DNA from: Candidatus Hermodarchaeota archaeon
Lineage (GTDB): Archaea; Asgardarchaeota; Hermodarchaeia; Hermodarchaeales; Hermodarchaeaceae
NCBI GenBank assembly: GCA_016840185.1
Contig: JAEOSV010000323.1
Location: 1 to 11,119 of the forward strand
Length of the DNA: 11,119 nucleotides
Direction of reading: 5' to 3'
Every line of letters starts with the position of its first letter. The stretch's first letter is position 1. The notes under the pieces were generated by a model, which was not told the DNA's origin, did no database searches, and saw only the letters and a list, made by a program, of their open reading frames with translations. Below, piece after piece: positions 1 to 5,531 of the stretch. A program made the translations under genes and the position numbers.

Positions 1-39
1 CCCGAGTAGTGATAAGTGTCTTTGATAGGTTGATGGATA

Positions 40-1197
40 TTGACCAGCTCAGCGATGTTTCAGCTTGCAGAATCAAAAGCTAATGAAGCCTTAGTGTTAG
101 ATCAGCAGGGCAAGCGTTCTGCGGCGATGTCGAAGTACATTGAAGCCGCCGATATCCTTGTACGTGTCATGAAGGTGTCCAAGAATCCACAGCTCCGTCG
201 AATCGCGTTAGAACGCGCGGACCAATATGTGGCGCGTGCTAAAACGCTCCGGAGTTCAAAAATCCCAGCAGGCGGCCCAGCTCCTGATTTTGAAGGTGTG
301 GAGATTGAAGATCAAGAAGAGAAGGAGCTGCAAGAAGACATCGATAGCATGATTATTAAAGAAAAGCCCGACGTCAAGTGGGAAGATGTGGCAGATCTTG
401 AGGAGGCGAAACAAGCCCTTCGAGAATCAGTTATCTTACCTTTGCTACGTCCTGATTTATTTACAGGGGCCAGACGCCCATGGAAGGGAGTATTACTTTT
501 TGGTCCTCCAGGATGTGGCAAGACGTTGATTGCCAAAGCAGTGGCTAATGAGGCAGGATGCACTTTCTTCAATGCGGATGCCGCCTCCTTGGTGTCTAAG
601 TGGTTAGGTGAATCTGAGCGTTTGGTAAAGAACCTCTTTACATCGGCTCGGAAGGAGCAACCAGCTATTGTGTTTATGGATGAAGTTGATGCCCTCACAG
701 CTGAGCGTGGCTCTGATCAGGTGGGTGGGGAGCGGCGACTGAAGACACAATTCCTGATTGAGATGGATGGGATGAAAAGTAAAAAGGGCGATCATATCGT
801 CGTTTTAGGTGCTACCAACCGTCCGTGGGATCTTGATGCCGCTTTTCGTCGACGATTTGAGCGCAGGATTCTGGTACCTATCCCCGAATTTGAAGCGCGT
901 GTACGTATTTTTGAAATTCATACCAAGGGGATTGATTTGGCGCCAGATGTGGACTTTAACGTCCTTGGTCAACAAACGGATGGATATGCTGGGTCAGATA
1001 TTGCACTCATCTGTCGTGAAGCGTCCTTACAACCAATTCGTGAATTGGATGCCTCAGGAGCAATTCGAGACAAGGAAGTTATGGCCCGTCATGTAAATCT
1101 CCAAGATTTTATTGACGCATTGAAAAATATTCGATCGGTGGTTTCACCGGAAGAACAAGCAAAGTATATTGAATGGGATAATACTCACGGTTCATAG
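40..1197 (+). CDS. vps4: Vps4-like ESCRT AAA ATPase (MIT + AAA domain)
   Basis: This is an ATPase expected to disassemble and recycle ESCRT-III filaments at membranes. Residues about 6-75 form a helical MIT domain, which in the family binds ESCRT-III tails. An acidic linker follows (about 85-105), then one AAA module. Visible motifs are Walker A GPPGCGKT (155-162), pore loop SKWLGESE (186-193), Walker B VFMDE (211-215), sensor-1 GATN (257-260) and arginine fingers in AFRRRFERR (268-276). The C-terminal SPEEQAKYIEW segment resembles the closing helix of Vps4. The roughly 50-residue beta-domain insertion of eukaryotic Vps4 is absent. The TTG start at 40 has an AGGTTGAT ribosome-site-like sequence 5 bases upstream; an in-frame ATG at 55 would still keep nearly all of the MIT domain. 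The vps25 gene follows after 10 bases, so the two are probably co-transcribed. Katanin-type and CdvC ATPases are relatives, but the MIT domain and the context favour Vps4. Confidence 0.95.
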   Translation: MTSSAMFQLAESKANEALVLDQQGKRSAAMSKYIEAADILVRVMKVSKNPQLRRIALERADQYVARAKTLRSSKIPAGGPAPDFEGVEIEDQEEKELQEDIDSMIIKEKPDVKWEDVADLEEAKQALRESVILPLLRPDLFTGARRPWKGVLLFGPPGCGKTLIAKAVANEAGCTFFNADAASLVSKWLGESERLVKNLFTSARKEQPAIVFMDEVDALTAERGSDQVGGERRLKTQFLIEMDGMKSKKGDHIVVLGATNRPWDLDAAFRRRFERRILVPIPEFEARVRIFEIHTKGIDLAPDVDFNVLGQQTDGYAGSDIALICREASLQPIRELDASGAIRDKEVMARHVNLQDFIDALKNIRSVVSPEEQAKYIEWDNTHGS

Positions 1198-1207
1198 GGG
1201 ATAGACT

Positions 1208-1936
1208 GTGTCGAAGGAAAAACCCAGGGAACGCTCCAAAGTGAAGGAGCAAGATGAGCTTCGCGTTGATGTGGAGCTCACCGAAGAGGAGTGGTTGGAC
1301 CTTCTGAAGAAGACCCGTGAACAGATGAAGAGCATTGAGAAGGAAGATGATTCTGCTGTTCTTGTTATGCCTGTAACTGAGGAAGAAGAGAAACAATTAG
1401 AGGATTTGGCGAGAAAAGCGGTGGAAAGACTAGACCGCCGATTTGTGTGGATTGCCAAACGGGGCCGGTATGGCTTTATGTTTGTCATTCCCACCGCCGA
1501 AACAGATATCGCGCAATGGGGTGCTGAGTGGGCTGGTTTTACGGTGGATTATTGTCGAGAGATGCTTTTACACATCGTTTCGACACGAACCTTGGTAATG
1601 TTAGATCCCTTCAACGATATCCGTCCCGATCGGATGAAGGCAGTTAAAATCATTCTTGGAGTTTTAGTGAAAGAAGAGTTAGGTCGATGGATTGACGAGG
1701 CAGAAGGAATTATTCGCATTACGTGGAAAACGGATGATGAGTGGGCGAATGAAATTCGGCAGTGGGCTTTAAAAACGGGCAGAACAACCTTCACCCTCTT
1801 TAAACTAAAAGAGTACCGAAAAGATTTGGCTAGCCTACCTAAATCGGAATTACGGATTATTCTTGAACGCTTGGTAGAGCGAAAACAAGCGAAATGGTTA
1901 GACAGGGAACACGAAGTTGTAGAGGTCCTTGTCTAA
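1208..1936 (+). CDS. vps25: Vps25-like ESCRT-II subunit with N-terminal extension
   Basis: This is a predicted ESCRT-II component with two tandem winged-helix domains. In eukaryotes Vps25 links Vps22/Vps36 to the ESCRT-III subunit Vps20. Residues about 78-172 align with human VPS25 from its N terminus through the first winged helix: IPTAETDIAQW corresponds to LQPNVDTRQKQLAAW, and LVKEELGRWIDEAEG to LRKKGNLEWLDKSKS. The second winged helix (174-242) matches well: WKTDDEWANEIRQWALKTG against WRRPEEWGKLIYQWVSRSG, then FTLFKL against FTLYEL. Human VPS25 is about 176 residues, and this protein is 242, because a charged, Glu/Lys-rich extension of about 75 residues precedes the core. The PPFF-type motif that docks eukaryotic Vps25 onto EAP30 proteins is not evident. 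The start is GTG, with GGGGAT upstream overlapping the vps4 stop codon, which suggests coupled translation. The stop lies 20 bases from the convergent vps22 gene. Confidence 0.88.
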   Translation: MSKEKPRERSKVKEQDELRVDVELTEEEWLDLLKKTREQMKSIEKEDDSAVLVMPVTEEEEKQLEDLARKAVERLDRRFVWIAKRGRYGFMFVIPTAETDIAQWGAEWAGFTVDYCREMLLHIVSTRTLVMLDPFNDIRPDRMKAVKIILGVLVKEELGRWIDEAEGIIRITWKTDDEWANEIRQWALKTGRTTFTLFKLKEYRKDLASLPKSELRIILERLVERKQAKWLDREHEVVEVLV

Positions 1937-1956
1937 TATCTGTGGGAAAACAACTA
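1937..1956. other. Convergent 20-base gap between vps25 and vps22
   Basis: The two ESCRT-II genes are read towards each other and are separated by only 20 bases. No T-tract or hairpin is evident in the gap, so transcripts from the two operons may overlap at their 3' ends. Confidence 0.6.
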
Positions 1957-2688
1957 CTATTCTGGGTTTAGTCCAGGGAAGAAGTATCGTTTTCCGTGCA
2001 CAAAGGATTTATCGACCTTTGCAGCCCCGGCTGATTCAAGGCTTTTGAGGGCAGCATCTGCACGTTCCTGAGTCCATTGAGTTTGCGTCATGACTTCTTC
2101 GAGTGTCGTGTAGCCTGATTGGCTGGCAATTGAGAGGACTGCGACTTGATCATTGGTTAATTCGCGTGGTACTAGTTCGACAATCCGGATTCCTGATGGA
2201 AGTTTCCGAATTCCAGGGACGAGTTTAGCTTTGGCAAGATTCTGAATTGCCTTTGCGACATCGACTTGGGAGACGGAAGACTTTCGTTGTTTGTTGACGA
2301 GTAACACGATTTCAGCTAAGGTCATAATACCTCCTGTCGCTTCTCGTCGTCGTTTAGCAATATCGAGAATTTGAAGACCAAGTTCATCATAGAATCGTCC
2401 GCGACCAGTGAGCCGCTCCATTAGGCCTGGCTTCTCTTTCATGTCTTCAGAGAATGGAATACCAGGCATAGCAATACCGAGTTCATGGGCTATTGCCGCC
2501 GCTTTCTCACTATACTCAGGTGAGACCTCAATCACTTCACCATACCTGTTCTCAAAGGCGTCAGCTTTATTCTGGAGTTCTGAGATGGTTTGCAGCATGT
2601 GTTCAAGTTCTTTGAGCATAAGCTCGACGCGTTTTTTCTTGTAGGCGGCATCCATTTCCATTTGTTTTTCGATTTCCCAAAGTCCCAT
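1957..2688 (-). CDS. vps22: Vps22/EAP30-like ESCRT-II subunit
   Basis: This is a predicted ESCRT-II core subunit of the EAP30 family (Vps22/SNF8). Its 243 residues are close to the 258 of human SNF8 and align over nearly the full length. Residues 10-50 form a charged N-terminal helical hairpin. RFYDELGLQILDI (98-110) corresponds to DFYYELGVQIIEV, and TGGIMTLAEI (118-127) to NGGLITLEEL. SGIRIVELVPRELTNDQVAVL (165-185) matches the linker between the two winged helices. The C-terminal winged helix (about 178-240) ends in YFFPGL against human YWLPAL. Vps36 is a paralog with the same fold, but no GLUE domain is present and the N-terminal helices favour Vps22. The start ATG has a strong GAGGAGGA site that overlaps the stop of the preceding 97-residue gene. 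Vps25, its expected partner, is encoded convergently next door. Confidence 0.9.
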   Translation of the reverse strand: MGLWEIEKQMEMDAAYKKKRVELMLKELEHMLQTISELQNKADAFENRYGEVIEVSPEYSEKAAAIAHELGIAMPGIPFSEDMKEKPGLMERLTGRGRFYDELGLQILDIAKRRREATGGIMTLAEIVLLVNKQRKSSVSQVDVAKAIQNLAKAKLVPGIRKLPSGIRIVELVPRELTNDQVAVLSIASQSGYTTLEEVMTQTQWTQERADAALKSLESAGAAKVDKSFVHGKRYFFPGLNPE

Positions 2689-2695
2689 GAGATGT

Positions 2696-2703
2696 TCCTC
2701 CTC
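2696..2703 (-). promoter_or_regulatory. Strong ribosome binding site of vps22
   Basis: On the minus strand this reads GAGGAGGA, 7 bases before the vps22 ATG. It shares bases with the TGA stop of the 97-residue gene upstream, so translation of the two genes is probably coupled. This supports the chosen vps22 start. Confidence 0.8.
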
Positions 2704-2995
2704 ATATTTGTCGAATTAAATTGAGCCATGTTTCAGCTCGCATAGCGAAGCGTCGCGCTTCGATTTCCTCCACATGGTCAGTTAGGTTGTTTCCATATTT
2801 TGCCCAGAAATATTCATACCATTCTTGGGCTTCTTTTGTTACCGGGTGATCATGACCCAGCATGGCTTCCGCAAAGGCGGCAACCACATCTAAATCTTCA
2901 AGGATGTATTCGGCGTTGATGCGCAGATTAGCTTTGTTGATGGCGTTCACCAACCGTTCGCGCATTTCGGCAAAGGAACGCATTGGATGTACCAT
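2702..2995 (-). CDS. 97-residue helical protein of unknown function in the ESCRT operon
   Basis: I do not recognise this gene. It encodes 97 residues that look all-helical and soluble, with no signal peptide, membrane segment or cysteine. Rough helices are 6-23, 29-46, 52-67 and 72-95, with charged and hydrophobic residues alternating. Aromatic residues cluster at EWYEYFWAKYG (58-68), and a Trp lies near the C terminus (W90). The gene sits 19 bases after vps28 and runs directly into the vps22 ribosome site, so it is almost certainly translated as part of the ESCRT-I/II operon. The first ATG (2995) has GAGGCAG upstream; an internal ATG at 2983 would shorten it by 4 residues. Possible roles, by position only, are a small ESCRT-I or ESCRT-II subunit, or a linker between the two complexes. 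I see no convincing similarity to Vps37, Mvb12 or Vps36. Confidence 0.85.
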   Translation of the reverse strand: MVHPMRSFAEMRERLVNAINKANLRINAEYILEDLDVVAAFAEAMLGHDHPVTKEAQEWYEYFWAKYGNNLTDHVEEIEARRFAMRAETWLNLIRQI

Positions 2996-3014
2996 CAGCT
3001 TTCTGCCTCAGCAT

Positions 3015-3662
3015 TCATTCATCAGCCGCCATCTCTCGGAGTCGTCGCTTGAAATCATTTAGCCATCGAACCGCCTGAAATTCAAGTTGTTTGGCTTCGT
3101 CGGGTGTAAGGGTTTCGTGCGGATCTCTGCCTTGTAGCTGGTTTCGCCAATCTTTGATCGCAACCAAAATCCAATAATCGGGGGGGAAGTTGGGATATTT
3201 GGTTAGGAGGATGATGGCATCATCCAAGAGAGGGACTATTAGGCTCATTTTCGCAACGTCACCGAGTTTGGCAATATCAATGAGTGTGATTATATCCGAG
3301 ACAATGTCCGCAGTCTTTGCAGCCATCCGTGCAGAAGTTTGAGGAGCCAGCGCTACTTTTTCTTCGCCTTCAGGGGCGCGTTCTCCAATTTGGAGTTTCT
3401 CTACTGCTGTGGGGAAGCGCTCTGTGATTTTTTCCTCTTCGACGAATTCTTCCCAGGTTTCACCTTCCGCTTCAAGTAATTGTCGCGTTTTGATGGTGTC
3501 ACTGACAAGGGATTTGAATTGTCGCTTGTAGAGAGATGGTTGTAAATCGCCCTCATCAAATTTTTCAGAAATACTATCAAGGGTTGCTATAGTACCATAC
3601 AATTCAGCTTCTAGTTCGACAACCTTAGCTTTTTTGGGTCGTTTTTTCTCACGCATGGCCAT
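3015..3662 (-). CDS. vps28: Vps28-like ESCRT-I subunit
   Basis: This is a predicted ESCRT-I subunit, 215 residues against 221 in human VPS28, with both family domains. The N-terminal helical-hairpin part, which packs with Vps23 in the eukaryotic ESCRT-I core, is at about 15-75: ELYGTIATLDSISEKF matches human ELFAVVKTMQALEKAY. A Pro/Glu-rich linker (about 85-108) follows. The C-terminal four-helix bundle (about 115-210) starts with ADIVSDIITLID against ADVVSLFITVMD, continues with FPPDYWILVAIKDW against LPPDFEGRQTVSQW, and ends with AVRWLNDFKRRL against LESAYNAFNRFL. In yeast this bundle contacts ESCRT-II. The first residues are basic (REKKRPKKAK). AGAGGCG stands before the first ATG, and a second ATG lies two codons in. 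The gene lies between vps23 (30-base gap) and the 97-residue orphan. Confidence 0.9.
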   Translation of the reverse strand: MAMREKKRPKKAKVVELEAELYGTIATLDSISEKFDEGDLQPSLYKRQFKSLVSDTIKTRQLLEAEGETWEEFVEEEKITERFPTAVEKLQIGERAPEGEEKVALAPQTSARMAAKTADIVSDIITLIDIAKLGDVAKMSLIVPLLDDAIILLTKYPNFPPDYWILVAIKDWRNQLQGRDPHETLTPDEAKQLEFQAVRWLNDFKRRLREMAADE

Positions 3663-3692
3663 AGCATTCGCCTCTGAAATTGTCGTGGATAA

Positions 3693-4445
3693 TTAGTATT
3701 TCTCAAGAGCCTTGTCAATCTGATAGAGTCGCTTCTTGTATCGCTTGTACAGTTTGGTGTATTCAGTTGAATTGATTTCAGCTGCATCGAATTTCTGTTC
3801 AAGGTTCTGCAACAAATCAGAGATTGCCAGCTTTTCGCTTTCGAGTTCAAGCTTTTCTCGTTCCTTTGCATCAGCCGGCAGAATCAGCGCATCCATTTCG
3901 TCTTCATCGGTGACTTCACCAGTTGTGATGGAGCCAGTGTCTATTTGTGCCGACATTCGAGCGAGTCGTTCATCGCGATCTTGGACCCTTTTGGTTAATC
4001 GTGAAACCTCTCGTTCGAGCTGTTGATACCGCTGTTGGAGAACTTCTTCCTTCTGGGGCATCGTCACTTTGGGGGCTTTTCGAGTTGCATCAGGCACAGG
4101 AGGTTCACGGGCGAAAAGACCCTTGATACTATTAACCACCTGGTAGACATGATAGTGGGGCTGCCATTGGGTAACTATTCGGAGATGAATGGCTCCGGAC
4201 TCGGTATCAACCCGAGGATGCTTCGTCGGAGTAAGCATTCGTGCAACGGGCGGTTGAGCTGGAAAGTTGGGAGGTACAATGATCTCAATTAGGAACTCTT
4301 GTTTACTTCGTGGTCCACCTTTGATTTTTCCTCGCCATCGGCGGAGATTAGACTCTACAGGAGTAAAGGTCGGTGCACGACGGTACATCAATTGCGCTTC
4401 TCGAGCAATCGATAATTCTGTTTGACTTCTAACAGCCTGTGCCAT
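3693..4445 (-). CDS. vps23: Vps23/TSG101-like ESCRT-I protein (UEV, coiled coil, steadiness box)
   Basis: This is a predicted ubiquitin-reading ESCRT-I subunit with the full TSG101/Vps23 layout in 250 residues. The N-terminal UEV domain (about 8-118) has an E2 fold with FPAQPP (61-66). It then has HPRVDTESGAIHLRI (76-90), where His87 replaces the E2 catalytic cysteine, so it should not conjugate. TSG101 has HVDANGKIYLPYL in this region. EPPVP (114-118) matches EPPVF of TSG101. A coiled coil lies at about 131-165, and an acidic linker leads to a C-terminal steadiness box (about 183-250): DALILPADAKEREKLELESE matches IDEVIIPTAPLYKQILNLYAEE. I start at the ATG at 4445, where the E2-type first helix begins. 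An in-frame ATG at 4496 would add 17 residues with no homology. It lies 85 bases after the coiled-coil orphan and 30 bases before vps28. Confidence 0.9.
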   Translation of the reverse strand: MAQAVRSQTELSIAREAQLMYRRAPTFTPVESNLRRWRGKIKGGPRSKQEFLIEIIVPPNFPAQPPVARMLTPTKHPRVDTESGAIHLRIVTQWQPHYHVYQVVNSIKGLFAREPPVPDATRKAPKVTMPQKEEVLQQRYQQLEREVSRLTKRVQDRDERLARMSAQIDTGSITTGEVTDEDEMDALILPADAKEREKLELESEKLAISDLLQNLEQKFDAAEINSTEYTKLYKRYKKRLYQIDKALEKY

Positions 4446-4530
4446 TGAAACACACCATAATATCTTTATTCGAATCCTGCTTGTGAGAGCGAGCATTTAA
4501 TCTTTGGCAACGTGAACCCGTATGGGGTGG
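4446..4530 (-). other. 85-base gap between the coiled-coil orphan and vps23
   Basis: This is the longest gap inside the minus-strand ESCRT operon. No strong ribosome site is seen before vps23 (GGTGTG is the best candidate), and no clear terminator. An AT-rich stretch (AATAAAGATATT on the minus strand) might act as an internal promoter, but the match is weak. Confidence 0.35.
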
Positions 4531-5067
4531 TTAGGTTGAACTACTCTTAGTTCTCCGTTTGGACGACACCCTTTTTTTCGGTGGGGAATCATCGACTGCT
4601 TGCCGAACCGTAACAAGAATATTACTTTGAAGTTCGCGTAGAAATTCTTCAAACCGGGTTTCAAAGAGAACAATCATTTCTTCAAGTCGTTGAACCGCCT
4701 GGGTCAAAGTTGGAACGAGTTCTCTTTGGAGCTCCCGCATTTCTTTTGAACTCGATTCGGGTTTCTTCTTTGCCACTTTGTCCATAGTTTTTTCAAAGGT
4801 TTCAAAGCGATTGACAAGAACTCCCAGTCGTTCAACTGAAGATTCAGAAGCAATGGTATCATCAGCTACCAGCTTTTGAAGTGTTTTAACCTCCCGAAGG
4901 AGGGCCCGAATATTAGCCTCCATCTTTAGATTCATCCGTCCAAGATCTGAGTCAAGTAAGTTCAGACCTTTCACTATCCGCTTCAGGGACTCGACAGTCG
5001 GCACTAACCCCTTGGGCGTTTTGATGGCTTCAATCTCGATAGCGTATTTTGGTGGTTCAGAGGACAC
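4531..5067 (-). CDS. 178-residue coiled-coil protein of unknown function heading the ESCRT operon
   Basis: I do not recognise this protein. It is almost entirely helical: residues about 24-66 and 72-97 form heptad-like helices, and a longer amphipathic stretch runs at about 106-158 (KEMRELQRELVPTL and onward). A short Lys/Ser linker (98-106) separates them. The tail (about 161-178) is rich in Lys, Arg and Ser (KKRVSSKRRTKSSST), and has no hydrophobic anchor. The N-terminal 20 residues (YAIEIEAIKTPKGLVPT) may form a short strand pair. It is not a convincing ESCRT-III protein, since those are basic at the N terminus and acidic at the C terminus, which is the reverse. It is the first gene of the presumed ESCRT-I/II operon, so a role as an elongated ESCRT-I partner, comparable to Vps37, is possible but unproven. 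The start is GTG at 5067 with a GGGGG run upstream. Confidence 0.82.
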   Translation of the reverse strand: MSSEPPKYAIEIEAIKTPKGLVPTVESLKRIVKGLNLLDSDLGRMNLKMEANIRALLREVKTLQKLVADDTIASESSVERLGVLVNRFETFEKTMDKVAKKKPESSSKEMRELQRELVPTLTQAVQRLEEMIVLFETRFEEFLRELQSNILVTVRQAVDDSPPKKRVSSKRRTKSSST

Positions 5068-5087
5068 AGTAAGAATAACCCCCGAAG

Positions 5088-5158
5088 CTCTCGTTCAAGT
5101 TTAGTCACCCTACACTTTTAAGCTTTGATTTGATGGGAGAAAACGCAACTAACGAGAG
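5088..5158. repeat. Widely spaced 8-base inverted repeat in the divergent promoter region
   Basis: CTCTCGTT at 5088-5095 is exactly complementary in inverted orientation to AACGAGAG at 5151-5158. The arms are 55 bases apart and flank the likely TATA element of the minus-strand ESCRT operon. This could be a paired regulator site, or chance. Confidence 0.4.
5115..5122 (-). promoter_or_regulatory. Putative TATA element for the minus-strand ESCRT operon
   Basis: The minus strand reads CAAAG then CTTAAAAG, which resembles an archaeal BRE plus TATA box. It would place transcription start about 25 bases before the GTG of the 178-residue gene. It is judged by eye only. Confidence 0.4.
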
Positions 5159-5208
5159 GGTTTTGCGGAAAATCAGTAATTACTTTGGCTGAGGATACAT
5201 TTCCATAG

Positions 5209-5217
5209 TTTTTTAAG
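5209..5217 (+). promoter_or_regulatory. Putative TATA element for the RING/ubiquitin genes
   Basis: TTTTTTAAG lies about 50 bases before the RING gene ATG. A start of transcription near 5240 would give a short leader containing the ribosome site AAGGGG (5254-5259). The match to an archaeal TATA box is moderate. Confidence 0.4.
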
Positions 5218-5220
5218 AAC

Positions 5221-5237
5221 GCATCTAGAAGAGATGC
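5221..5237 (+). repeat. Perfect 6-base inverted repeat upstream of the RING gene
   Basis: GCATCT (5221-5226) and AGATGC (5232-5237) are exact inverted complements around a 5-base centre, AGAAG. It sits just after the putative TATA element, where a bound repressor would block initiation. A hairpin in a leader RNA is the alternative. Confidence 0.5.
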
Positions 5238-5266
5238 CCGAGCGGAACTGACTAAGGGGCAACACC

Positions 5267-5518
5267 ATGACACAATCAGCAGGACGGTTTGTAATTTCAT
5301 CGGTCAAAGAAATTGGCCAATGGGATTGGACCAAATCAACTGCGATGTGTTGTGTCTGTCGCCTACAAATCCGTACGGGCGAACAAATGGTCTATTGCCC
5401 GCATTGCGGCAACCCTGCCCATTATCGGCATTTAGCTGAATGGGTGAAGATGAAAGGCACTTGCCCCATCTGTCGGAACCGTATAAGCCTACGAAGGTTG
5501 AAACCGGTTAGAAAATAG
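5267..5518 (+). CDS. Small RING-type zinc-finger protein, candidate ubiquitin E3
   Basis: This is an 83-residue protein that probably helps E2 transfer the modifier to targets, by analogy with the small RING finger proteins coded beside archaeal ubiquitin genes. Eight zinc ligands are visible in four pairs: C28/C31, C44/C47, H52/H55 and C66/C69. The spacing fits a RING cross-brace, with CPHCGNPAHYRHLAEW (44-59) and a closing CPIC (66-69). The ligand order is C4-H2-C2 rather than the classical C3HC4 or C3H2C3. W59 sits seven residues before the last pair, like the tryptophan used by many RING domains to contact E2. The N-terminal 26 residues are not conserved in any way I recognise, and the tail is basic. 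AAGGGG precedes the ATG by 7 bases. The ubiquitin-like gene follows after 13 bases. Another small zinc fold is possible, but the neighbours make an E3 role the best reading. Confidence 0.88.
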   Translation: MTQSAGRFVISSVKEIGQWDWTKSTAMCCVCRLQIRTGEQMVYCPHCGNPAHYRHLAEWVKMKGTCPICRNRISLRRLKPVRK

Positions 5519-5531
5519 TCGGTGGTTAAAA

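Noticed and set aside
312..795. Minus-strand frames opposite the vps4 AAA domain
   Set aside because: They are Ser- and Leu-rich mirror translations of a conserved coding strand, without ribosome sites or motifs.
4446..4496. N-terminal extension of vps23 (17 residues, somewhat hydrophobic) that could suggest a signal peptide or membrane anchor
   Set aside because: The E2/UEV fold starts right after the internal ATG at 4445. The extension has two arginines and a lysine within its hydrophobic part, and a UEV reader would be cytosolic.
4531..5067. The 178-residue coiled coil as an ESCRT-III (Snf7 family) subunit
   Set aside because: Length is close, but the charge pattern is reversed (basic tail, no basic first helix) and no MIT-interacting motif is visible at the C terminus.
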